Shown piece by piece: positions 1 to 7,823 of a stretch of DNA of 18,374 bases. Source of the stretch: Fidelibacterota bacterium 46_43 (GTDB taxonomy: Bacteria > Fidelibacterota > Fidelibacteria > Fidelibacterales > Fidelibacteraceae). The notes beneath the pieces were generated by a model. It searched no databases, had not been told where the DNA came from, and saw only the letters and a list, made by a program, of their open reading frames with translations. A program made the position numbers and the translations under genes. Location: NCBI GenBank assembly GCA_001509335.1, contig LGGY01000139.1, positions 1-18,374 on the forward strand, read 5' to 3'. Numbering within the stretch: position 1 is the first letter of the stretch; every line of letters starts with the position of its first letter.

Positions 1-2598
1 AAGGGAATTTATAAAACGGAGGATTCGGACAGCTCGGTGATCTTCACAAGCACTCTCACGGGACGGGATCTGTGGATCTGGTTCAACCCGTTCAATAAGG
101 TGGATTCCCTGGAAATGAAAGGCATGGCCGAATCCGATTATCATGTATTCAGAGATTCCCTGTTTCAGGGGCTCAATCATGCCAGCGGTGATACGGTGCA
201 GATGCTGTTTCAAAATGACTTACTGACACTGATACGGGTCATCCGGGATGTATCCGGGACTTTTTATCCCCATCCCACTGAAGCGGGCATGGATACAAAT
301 CTCGTGTACCAAGCCGACAGGATACATTACGACATGATAGCCGACATAACCGATCTCATTCATCATGCCGAGGTGGTTTACGGGAACATGTATCTCAAAT
401 CGGATACTATTCGGGTGGACTGGAAAGCGGAGATGCTTTACGCTCTGCCACGAAAAACCGATACCGGCCTTGTCAGTATTCCCGAATTCATTCAGGGCAC
501 GGCGGACCCGATGTACGGAGAAGAATTGTATTACAACTTTCGAACCCGGCGTGGAAGGGCCATCTATGGTTCAACAACCCTGGAAGATGGTTTCTATACC
601 GGCCGGCAAATCCAGAAACGGGAAGACAACCCCTTTTATGTGGACTATGCCCGTTACACCACCTGCGACCTGGAGGAGGATCCTCATTATTGGATTGAAT
701 CCCGGCGCATGAAACTGATTCCCGATAAAGTGGTCATTGCCAAACCCCTGGTACTCCGGATTATGAATATCCCTGTTCTTTACCTTCCTTTCGGTGTTTA
801 CCCTGATAAAAAGGGACGGCGGCACAGTGGATGGTTCATGCCCTCTTTCGGGACATCCAATGTTTCGGGATGGTATTTGAAAGGTGCCGGTTATTACTGG
901 GCTCCCAACGATTATATGGATACAAAAATTCAGATCGACTTTTTCGATTTGCAGGGAATCAAAATCAACAACACAACCCGCTACGCCCTGAGATACAAAC
1001 TGAATGGACAAATCCGAACCAGTTATAACAACAATTTTCTGGCAGATCGTCCACAGGTACGGTACGACATTGCCCTGAACCACCAGCAAACCCTGGGCCA
1101 GTCCTCCAGACTCAATATTTCCGGTTCTTATACCAATGACCGGTCTTATTATCAGCAGACCGGTGTCGAATTGGATGAGCGGCTGAACCAGAAACTTATT
1201 TCAAATGCCACCTATTCCACACGGATTGGGGATATGGGACTCTCCATGAATGCCTCCCGGACGGAAGATCTCATTACAGGGAACGTCCAGGGCTCCATAC
1301 CTCAGATATCACTCTCCAAAAGCACAAGCCAGATTTTTAAAAAATCAAAGGCAACAGATCCCCAACGCTGGTATCACACCCTTACCTATAACTATTCGAC
1401 CAATTTTCAAAACCACTATACCCATACACTGCAAATCGATTCCACTTTTCAGGATGAGCAGCAAAGCAGAATGATCCATCAGGGAAACATATCATTAAAT
1501 CACAAGTTTTTTAACTGGCTCACGGCTTCTCCCGGCCTTAACATCAAGGAAGGATGGGTTTTTGAATATAAAGCACCTCAACTTTCTGATAACGGAAGGG
1601 TTCTTCTGGATAGTACAGGTCACATAATCCTGGAAAATCAAAAAGCTTTTAAACGACGGGCAGTTTATTCTGCAAATCTTCGTCTTTCCTCCAAATTTTA
1701 CGGAATTTTCTATTTCCCTGCCGGCCGTTTCCAGGCTCTCAGGCATGTCATCACTCCTTCCGTAAGCTTTGCCTATACCCCGGATATTTCCAACAACCCG
1801 AATTATGTCTTCCATGGGACCGATACCAACGGCAATCCGGTGTCTTATGATTATTTCGCAGCAACTCTTTTGGGAAAAACTCCCTCAAGAGACTCCCGAA
1901 CCATGAACTGGTCTTTAGGTAACCAGTTCTCAGCAAAATTTTCCGATAAAAAAGATCCGGAAAAATCCAACAAATATGATTTTCTAACGTTGAATCTGAA
2001 CGGAAATTATGATTTCAATGCTGATTCCCTCAAATGGAGTCCTGTCAATATTTCCTACAGAGCATCCCGTCTACCCGGAAATCTTCAGTTCAACGGAAAT
2101 ATCCGCCTGGATCCTTATCAGTACAACACCGTAAATAACAGACGAATCAATGATTTTGAAGATATTCCCAGACTCACTCATTTCAGCTTTGATACAGGCT
2201 TTCAGTTCAGGGAAAAAGGGATTCAGGATACAACGGATACCCGGCATGACGAGAGTATTTCAGACTGGCAGGCCCGGGTGAGCATCCGGTATAACTACTC
2301 GGCAACAAACCCGGACAAGACCAGTAAAAATCTCACGTTGAACACCCGTTTTTCAGCCAATCTCAGCCCAAATTGGTCCATGGATTATACCCTGAATATT
2401 AATGTGATCAACCAAAAGATTACATATCAATATATTTCATTAAAGCGGGACCTCCACTGTTGGGAAATGAGTTTGAACTGGACTCCCACATCGTCGGTAA
2501 AGAGTTTTTATCTGCGGATTAACGTAAAATCGTCTGTGTTAAGTGATGCCTTGAAACTGGAAAAAAGGGAAGGACGGCAAGCCAATGTCTGGAGATAA
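1..2598 (+). CDS. lptD: LPS-assembly outer membrane protein LptD, 5' partial
   Basis: The frame is open from base 1, so the true start lies outside the window; the GTG at 37 is only the first in-window start-like codon. LptD is the outer-membrane beta-barrel that, with lipoprotein LptE, inserts LPS into the outer leaflet. Counting from the GTG, residues about 10-135 look like OstA/LptA-type jelly-roll strands. A conserved block follows at 207-220 (YTTCDLEEDPHYWI) and 246-280 (PVLYLPFGVYP, KKGRRHSGW), the usual entry to the LptD barrel. The remainder, to residue 853, is alternating polar/aromatic barrel strands ending in a family-like KLEKREG tail. Only two cysteines are visible, C210 before the barrel and C808 near the last strands, which suits a periplasmic-domain-to-barrel disulfide. 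The final 14 bases overlap the start of the acetyltransferase remnant. The assignment to LptD is secure; its LPS substrate and partners are inferred. Confidence 0.88.
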   Translation, partial: KGIYKTEDSDSSVIFTSTLTGRDLWIWFNPFNKVDSLEMKGMAESDYHVFRDSLFQGLNHASGDTVQMLFQNDLLTLIRVIRDVSGTFYPHPTEAGMDTNLVYQADRIHYDMIADITDLIHHAEVVYGNMYLKSDTIRVDWKAEMLYALPRKTDTGLVSIPEFIQGTADPMYGEELYYNFRTRRGRAIYGSTTLEDGFYTGRQIQKREDNPFYVDYARYTTCDLEEDPHYWIESRRMKLIPDKVVIAKPLVLRIMNIPVLYLPFGVYPDKKGRRHSGWFMPSFGTSNVSGWYLKGAGYYWAPNDYMDTKIQIDFFDLQGIKINNTTRYALRYKLNGQIRTSYNNNFLADRPQVRYDIALNHQQTLGQSSRLNISGSYTNDRSYYQQTGVELDERLNQKLISNATYSTRIGDMGLSMNASRTEDLITGNVQGSIPQISLSKSTSQIFKKSKATDPQRWYHTLTYNYSTNFQNHYTHTLQIDSTFQDEQQSRMIHQGNISLNHKFFNWLTASPGLNIKEGWVFEYKAPQLSDNGRVLLDSTGHIILENQKAFKRRAVYSANLRLSSKFYGIFYFPAGRFQALRHVITPSVSFAYTPDISNNPNYVFHGTDTNGNPVSYDYFAATLLGKTPSRDSRTMNWSLGNQFSAKFSDKKDPEKSNKYDFLTLNLNGNYDFNADSLKWSPVNISYRASRLPGNLQFNGNIRLDPYQYNTVNNRRINDFEDIPRLTHFSFDTGFQFREKGIQDTTDTRHDESISDWQARVSIRYNYSATNPDKTSKNLTLNTRFSANLSPNWSMDYTLNINVINQKITYQYISLKRDLHCWEMSLNWTPTSSVKSFYLRINVKSSVLSDALKLEKREGRQANVWR

Positions 2599-2922
2599 AA
2601 CCATAATTATCCGTCCATATCCGCATGATCGGGATTTTTACGATATCCGCCGAATATGGAAAGAAGCGGGTTGGATGGAATATGAGAACGAAGGACCCAT
2701 GGCACTTTTGCTGGGAAAAACTGCAGAGCAGATAAAGAAAAAACAGATCCTTCTCTGCCAATCCTTGTCTGTTCAGTCAATGTTTTTTCACGGATATGGC
2801 CTGGCGTCCGGCTTGCGTCAATCCTTCAACTGAGTGAAACCCTGGAAGGAAATCCCTCACTCATTTCCAGGCTGGATAATGCCTTTAACCTGCCAACACC
2901 TCATTTCAACTGGGAGTTTTAA
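2585..2922 (+). pseudogene. Decayed GNAT-family acetyltransferase remnant (internal deletion and frame change)
   Basis: An ATG at 2585 opens a frame reading MSGDKTIIIRPYPHDRDFYD then IRRIWKEAGW, the typical first strand and helix of a GNAT N-acetyltransferase. This frame runs to a TGA at 2831 but loses family character after about residue 50. From about 2765 a different frame reads VFSRIWPGVRLASIL, then ETLEGNPSLISRLDNAF and PTPHFNWEF, ending at TAA 2920-2922. That resembles the C-terminus of the roughly 380-400-residue acetyltransferases with an SCP2-like tail (Eis-like group). The two ends are therefore present, but about 0.8 kb of middle, including the acetyl-CoA loop, is missing and the frames do not join. 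A GGGAAGGA sequence precedes the start and the ORF overlaps the lptD end, so the parent gene was probably translated with lptD. Alternatives are an assembly deletion or a genuine 82-residue protein. The family call rests on pattern recognition only. Confidence 0.6.
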
Positions 2923-3603
2923 ATGATTTCCAAACCGATTCTCACCATCCCCTTCAGACGCATCAGGAAATTGGACCCTCTGTTGGATCCTCAGAACTGG
3001 GAAAATGTATCATCGGTAACACTCAGGGAGATCCGCCCCGAAAGCAGTGATCATATCCCTCATGTAGAAATCCGCCTGTTCCGGGATCATCAGGCGTTGT
3101 ATGGAAAATTTTCTGTCGACGACCGCTATGTCCGCTGTGTACAGGATGGTTACCAGGCAAAGGTCAGCAAGGACAGCTGTGTGGAATTTTTCCTGAAACC
3201 GGCCGCCTCCAAAGGATATTTTAATTTTGAATTCAATTGCGGGGGGAATCTGCTCTGCTACTATATCCGGAATCCACAAAAAAAAGATGGAAAACGCATC
3301 GATTACGACATCCTGTCAAGGGAAGAACTGAGCATGGTACAACGGCAGAGTACCCTTCCTCCCCACATACCCGAAGAAATCACAACACCGCTTTTTTGGG
3401 AACTTGCTTTTGTCATTCCTTTTGATCTGATTCAACGGTATACGCCTTTGACCGAGGAAACATTCACTGAAATCTGGAAAGCTAATTTTTATAAATGCGG
3501 GGATGAAACATCTCATCCCCATTGGATCAGTTGGACGCAATTACCGGAAAAAAACTTTCACAGACCTGATGCCTTCGGGTGCTTGCAATTTGATAATCCT
3601 TAA
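2923..3603 (+). CDS. CBM9-like domain protein, cytoplasmic, function unknown
   Basis: A 226-residue protein made almost entirely of one carbohydrate-binding-module-family-9-like beta-sandwich. Family-like landmarks are the DSCVEFF strand (residues 84-90), FNFEFNCGGNL (100-110), WKANFYKCGDET followed by HPHWISW (185-204) and NFHRPDAFGCLQF (211-223). There is no signal peptide or membrane segment, so it is predicted to be cytoplasmic, unlike CBM9 modules attached to secreted xylanases. Stand-alone proteins of this type are common in Bacteroidota and relatives but have no settled role; ligand binding to a glycan is an inference from the fold. The ATG directly follows the TAA of the acetyltransferase remnant and has GGGAG six bases upstream, suggesting one lptD-remnant-CBM9 transcript. 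Its stop overlaps the stop of the convergent PBP gene (TTAA). Confidence 0.7.
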   Translation: MISKPILTIPFRRIRKLDPLLDPQNWENVSSVTLREIRPESSDHIPHVEIRLFRDHQALYGKFSVDDRYVRCVQDGYQAKVSKDSCVEFFLKPAASKGYFNFEFNCGGNLLCYYIRNPQKKDGKRIDYDILSREELSMVQRQSTLPPHIPEEITTPLFWELAFVIPFDLIQRYTPLTEETFTEIWKANFYKCGDETSHPHWISWTQLPEKNFHRPDAFGCLQFDNP

Positions 3604-5714
3604 AAATCCACACCCCGGTTAGAACGGGAGCTGTTTTTCCCATGGACGGTACACCGTGTTTTAGGCGCATATCGGACATTGAAAATTTCGGTAGTTGTGG
3701 GACAATATTCAGTTGGAAGTTTCTTTGTTTCAGAACAGATTTCAATGGAGCGAACACCGGGAGGCATATTAAAATCTTTCACAGGCAACCCCAGTTCATC
3801 GTAGGTTTTTTTCATAAAAGTAGCCCAAATCGGCAGAGCAGCCACGGCCCCGGCCTGCCCTTCGCCCAAAGACACTCGGGGATCATCCACGCCCACCCAG
3901 GTCCCGGCACATAGATTTTTTGTAAATCCCACAAAAAGGGCATCGGTAAAATTTTGTGTTGTTCCGGTCTTCCCGCCTGCGGGTACACCGGTAAACTGGT
4001 ATTTCCACCGGATACTGCCGCCTGTACCAGCATCCACAACAGTACGCAGCAGGTCTGTCATGATGTAAGCCGTCTCGCGGCTCAGGACCTCCCGGGTATC
4101 CCGGGGACTGTGGTACACTTCGTGTCCATTCCTATCCAGGACCCGTGTGATAGCAAAAGGTTTATTCCACACGCCCTGGTTGGGAAAAACGGCATAAGCA
4201 GCCACAAGTTCGGATAATCTCGTAGGGGATGTTCCCAGAGAAATGGATTCAACAGCATCAATACGGGTTGTAAGTCCCATTTTCCGGGCATAATCCCTGA
4301 CGACAGCAGGCGTCACCTTTTGGGCCCAGCGGATTGATACAAGATTCGTAGACCATTGGATGCCCTCTCGCATCGTCATAAGCCCGCCGGTTTTACCGTT
4401 ATAGTTGGTGGGAGTCCACCGGGTCCCGTTCGCCTCAATAATGACCACCGGCTGATTCAATACCTGATCAGACGGTGAAAAACCGTTATCCACGGCAGCC
4501 GTATAGACAAACGGCTTAAAAATGGATCCGGCCTGCCGTTCGGCCTGGACGGCGCGGTTGAACTTGCTTTCTTCAAAATCCCGGCCGCCGATCATGGCTA
4601 AAATGGCGCCGTTTTCCGGATCAATGGCGAAGAAACTGCCCTGAACCACACGCTGATGTTTGGGAATCAGGTGAAATAGAGAATCGTTGGAAAGATGGGC
4701 CACACTATCGGCCGGAATCCCCAGTAAACTAATCATCTCTTTACGGTTGGCCAACAATCGACGATCCAGTTTCTTCTGCTGATAACGCAAATGGTTCTGA
4801 AGGGCTTCCTCGGCAATCAACTGCATCCGGCTATTCAATGTTGTATATATTTCCAGTCCGTCCCGGTATATGTTGATGTTGTAACGATCGCCCAGATCCG
4901 ATATCTCCTGCCGAACATACTCCGTAAAATACGGGGCAATCCCCAGAGATTCCCGCCGGGGTGCCACCGATGTGTTTTGATTCAGGGCATTGGCATAGTC
5001 CCATTTGCTGATTTTACCGGTTACTACCATATTCTGGAGGACCAGATTCCGCCGCTGGATGGCCACATCGGGAAAATGGATCGGCGTAAAGCGGGCTGGG
5101 GCGGGAAGTAATCCAATCAACATGGCCCCTTCATCCAGGTTTAAATTCTGGACATCCTTGTTAAAGTAAAGCTTGGCCGCTGCCTGTATGCCGTACGTTC
5201 CATGACCAAAGTGAACAGAATTTAGGTACATTTCCAGAATTTCATCTTTTGTATAGGTCTGTTCAATATGAATGGCAATAATCAATTCTTTCAGCTTACG
5301 AATATAGCTCCGTTCAAGATTCAGGTGAAGTGTCCGTGCAAGCTGTTGCGTGATGGTAGAGGCCCCGCCGTATCCCACAAGAAAGGCTTTGACGGTCCGT
5401 TTTACGTTCATCCCCCAGTGATCATAAAAGTCCCGGTCTTCCGTTGCCAACAGGGCATTCACAACATGGGCAGGGATCTCTTCAATGGGAATAAGAACCC
5501 GCCGCTGTGTGTAAAATTCCTTAAGAATTGTCCCGTCCGAAGCATATACACGGGAAATAAGTTCCGGTTCAAAACGTTCAAGCTCTTCCAGACCCGGCAA
5601 ATCCCGGCTCAGGTAAAAATAACCGCCCAAAAGGACAAATAAGCCAAACAAAACGATCAGCAGCGAATAGATGAAGTATCGATATATTAATTTCTTCGTT
5701 GATATTTTCTTCAT
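3600..5714 (-). CDS. mrcA: Penicillin-binding protein 1A (bifunctional transglycosylase/transpeptidase)
   Basis: A class A PBP that polymerises lipid II into glycan strands and cross-links the peptides in the periplasm. I start it at the ATG at 5714 (704 residues) rather than the TTG two codons upstream. A single membrane anchor spans about residues 10-36. The glycosyltransferase family 51 domain follows, with the ATEDRDFYDH motif (catalytic Glu92), GGASTITQQLART and the EILEMYLN segment. The transpeptidase domain carries SIFK (nucleophile Ser397, Lys400), STN (455-457) and KTGT (582-585). All catalytic motifs are intact, so both activities are expected. The C-terminal tail has cysteines at about 660, 671 and 688, a common feature of PBP1A homologues in deep-branching phyla and possibly disulfide-bonded. 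It lies 59 bases downstream of recQ on the same strand. The symbol follows the E. coli PBP1A name; ponA is the equivalent elsewhere. Confidence 0.93.
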   Translation of the reverse strand: MKKISTKKLIYRYFIYSLLIVLFGLFVLLGGYFYLSRDLPGLEELERFEPELISRVYASDGTILKEFYTQRRVLIPIEEIPAHVVNALLATEDRDFYDHWGMNVKRTVKAFLVGYGGASTITQQLARTLHLNLERSYIRKLKELIIAIHIEQTYTKDEILEMYLNSVHFGHGTYGIQAAAKLYFNKDVQNLNLDEGAMLIGLLPAPARFTPIHFPDVAIQRRNLVLQNMVVTGKISKWDYANALNQNTSVAPRRESLGIAPYFTEYVRQEISDLGDRYNINIYRDGLEIYTTLNSRMQLIAEEALQNHLRYQQKKLDRRLLANRKEMISLLGIPADSVAHLSNDSLFHLIPKHQRVVQGSFFAIDPENGAILAMIGGRDFEESKFNRAVQAERQAGSIFKPFVYTAAVDNGFSPSDQVLNQPVVIIEANGTRWTPTNYNGKTGGLMTMREGIQWSTNLVSIRWAQKVTPAVVRDYARKMGLTTRIDAVESISLGTSPTRLSELVAAYAVFPNQGVWNKPFAITRVLDRNGHEVYHSPRDTREVLSRETAYIMTDLLRTVVDAGTGGSIRWKYQFTGVPAGGKTGTTQNFTDALFVGFTKNLCAGTWVGVDDPRVSLGEGQAGAVAALPIWATFMKKTYDELGLPVKDFNMPPGVRSIEICSETKKLPTEYCPTTTEIFNVRYAPKTRCTVHGKNSSRSNRGVDF

Positions 5715-5773
5715 GGACAAATATACCCGGATTTCAATTTATTCCCAACGGTTTGAATAAACTTTTGTTCCGT

Positions 5774-7711
5774 TTATATCCTTCCCTTCAGATAGAGAAC
5801 CTGATCATCCGGTGCCATTCCATGGCAAGCCAAAAGCTGTGAAAGATGTCTTTTTCGTGGGGAAAGACACCCCTCCTCCGGTTCAAACAGTTTCAATATG
5901 TCTTCGATAATGGATTCTTTCAGGGGAAATAACAGCATACGGATTTCATCTTCCGTTACAATGGACTCAAGGATTTTCCGGTAACGTTTCCTGCCTAAGC
6001 CCTTCAGAAACCACCATGGAAGCACTTTATCGAGGGCTTCCAGTCGTTGTTGTCCCACCAACTTTCGGACTTTCTTCGCCCTGATGATAAGCCCGGGAAA
6101 ATGCTTTAATTTCAAATCACCCCCATCTTCGGGAAGTTCTCTTCTGAGGGCAGGCGTCGCCGTCCAAAGACACGGAATCATTTCACGTACCAAGCCATTT
6201 TTTTCACCATGATTCAGAATACAGCGAATGATGGATCGGTTTTTGAAATGGAAACCGTCTATATAAAACCGGTGAGTGTTGAATCGGGCATAAAGCTGCC
6301 GTGCCAAAACCATTTCATCCCTTAAGTCATTTTTTACCACAAGGTAATCGGTTTTTAAATCACCCGGACACCATGACAGGCACACATCGCATCCGCCACA
6401 GTTATTCAGGGAAGAGGCTTCATCAAAATAATCCAGGATGGCTTTTCTCCGGCAACGGTTTTCCAATACATACCCCTTCATTTTTTCAAATTTCTCCATT
6501 TGAAGTGATGCATATAATTTCAGTCGCTTCAAATCCTGCCGGATACGATATATATCTGTTTCATCGTAGCATAACGTCTCGGATAAATATCGTTTCACAT
6601 ATTCCGGAAGGTTTTCCGGGATTCGACCTTCCGTAAGGGCATCTTCAAGCATGATGGGATCCCAGGTGTGGCCGGACAGAAAGAATTCCTGGATCTCCTG
6701 GTCTTCGGGTGTATATAAAAGAATACAGTAAGAATCCTGACGATCCCTCCCCGCCCGGCCCGCTTCCTGATAATAATTCTCCAGATTTCCGGGAATTTGA
6801 TAGTGGATCACAAAACGGACATTTCCCTTGTCTATTCCCATACCAAAGGCATTTGTGGCGACCATGAGCGGTTTACGTCCGGAAATCCAATCCGCCTGTG
6901 ATTTTTTCCGGATATGAGGGGAAAGGCCGGCATGATACATACAGGGATCGGCACCCCACATCCTGAGCATCGTGTGTATTTGTTCCACATCTTTCCGGGT
7001 TGAGCAGTATATGGCACCGGCACCCTTCATTCCCCTCAAAATCTGTTTTAAAGCATTGCGCTTGGTCAGGGAATTTTTTAATGAATACGCCATATATTTC
7101 AAATTGGGCCGATCAAAGGTTGCTTTTAATACCAGGGCCTTTTCCCAGCCCAAAGACCTCTTCATATCTTCAATTGTTTCCCTTGTGGCGGTTCCGGTGA
7201 AAGCCGCCTTATACGGTATCGCGTAATGTTGTACAAAGGGACCGATTTCCATGTAGGATGGCCTGAAATCATGTCCCCACTGGGAAATACAGTGGGCTTC
7301 ATCAATGGCAATGAAGTAAGGCGGACAGCTTTCCAGGGCATGATTCAGGGATTTGGACGGCAATCGCTCCGGTGCAATAAAAAGAATTTGATACTCACCC
7401 CGGGCAAGGCGCCGTAAACGGGATCTTTTTTCCCCCTCATCCAGAACCGAAGAGATACAGGTTCCGGAAATTCCCAACTCCAGAACCCGTTTCACCTGAT
7501 CTTCCATCAATGCAACCAAAGGTGTAATCACCAGGGTAAGCCCCCCTGTCAGCAAGGCAGGCAATTGAAAACAGAGGGATTTCCCACCGCCTGTCGCCAG
7601 CACCGCAATCACATTTTTACCCTCCAGAATACCTTCAATAATTTCTCGCTGAAGAGGCCTGAAACCGGCAAGATGGAAGCGCTCTTTCAGTGTTTTCTCC
7701 AAAATATCCAT
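5774..7711 (-). CDS. recQ: ATP-dependent DNA helicase RecQ
   Basis: A 645-residue superfamily 2 helicase that unwinds DNA 3' to 5' in recombination and repair. Visible motifs are Walker A ATGGGKS (residues 39-45), DEAHCISQWGHDFRPSY (137-153), TGTAT (172-176), FGMGID (289-294) and motif VI QEAGRAGRDRQ (315-325). The RecQ zinc-binding subdomain has all four cysteines: C420, C438, C441 and C444, the last three in a CGGCDVC pattern. The region after about 450 should hold the winged-helix RQC fold, but it is divergent and I cannot recognise a canonical HRDC domain at the C-terminus. It is divergent from the membrane-protein operon starting at 7824 and upstream of the PBP1A gene. There is no clear Shine-Dalgarno before the ATG at 7711; a sigma70-like promoter lies at 7746-7774. 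Confidence 0.93.
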   Translation of the reverse strand: MDILEKTLKERFHLAGFRPLQREIIEGILEGKNVIAVLATGGGKSLCFQLPALLTGGLTLVITPLVALMEDQVKRVLELGISGTCISSVLDEGEKRSRLRRLARGEYQILFIAPERLPSKSLNHALESCPPYFIAIDEAHCISQWGHDFRPSYMEIGPFVQHYAIPYKAAFTGTATRETIEDMKRSLGWEKALVLKATFDRPNLKYMAYSLKNSLTKRNALKQILRGMKGAGAIYCSTRKDVEQIHTMLRMWGADPCMYHAGLSPHIRKKSQADWISGRKPLMVATNAFGMGIDKGNVRFVIHYQIPGNLENYYQEAGRAGRDRQDSYCILLYTPEDQEIQEFFLSGHTWDPIMLEDALTEGRIPENLPEYVKRYLSETLCYDETDIYRIRQDLKRLKLYASLQMEKFEKMKGYVLENRCRRKAILDYFDEASSLNNCGGCDVCLSWCPGDLKTDYLVVKNDLRDEMVLARQLYARFNTHRFYIDGFHFKNRSIIRCILNHGEKNGLVREMIPCLWTATPALRRELPEDGGDLKLKHFPGLIIRAKKVRKLVGQQRLEALDKVLPWWFLKGLGRKRYRKILESIVTEDEIRMLLFPLKESIIEDILKLFEPEEGCLSPRKRHLSQLLACHGMAPDDQVLYLKGRI

Positions 7712-7745
7712 AGATGTAAAATAAAAAACCTTTCCAACAAATTAA

Positions 7746-7774
7746 ACTTTATTCATTCTTCTCTATATTGTCAG
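7746..7774 (-). promoter_or_regulatory. Candidate sigma70-type promoter for recQ
   Basis: In the AT-rich 112-base divergent gap, the minus strand reads CTGACA (7774-7769, five of six to TTGACA), then a 17-base spacer, then TAAAGT (7751-7746, four of six to TATAAT). Transcription would start near 7738 and leave a leader of about 27 bases before the recQ ATG. The spacing is ideal but the -10 is imperfect, so this is a candidate only. I found no equally good promoter on the plus strand for the gene at 7824. Confidence 0.4.
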
Positions 7775-7823
7775 TTTTGAATATTCACATTGCAGGCCAT
7801 AAAGCAGTTAGATAAATTTATTT

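Noticed and set aside
571..1089. 172-codon minus-strand open frame inside lptD
   Set aside because: It is antisense to a well-supported conserved LptD region and its product has no recognisable family pattern.
5715..5720. TTG start two codons upstream of the PBP1A ATG
   Set aside because: There is no ribosome binding site advantage, and the ATG at 5714 is the more ordinary choice.
7768..7803. Plus-strand promoter for the gene at 7824
   Set aside because: TTGTCA resembles a -35, but no acceptable -10 lies at 16-18 bases; other combinations match only three or four positions.
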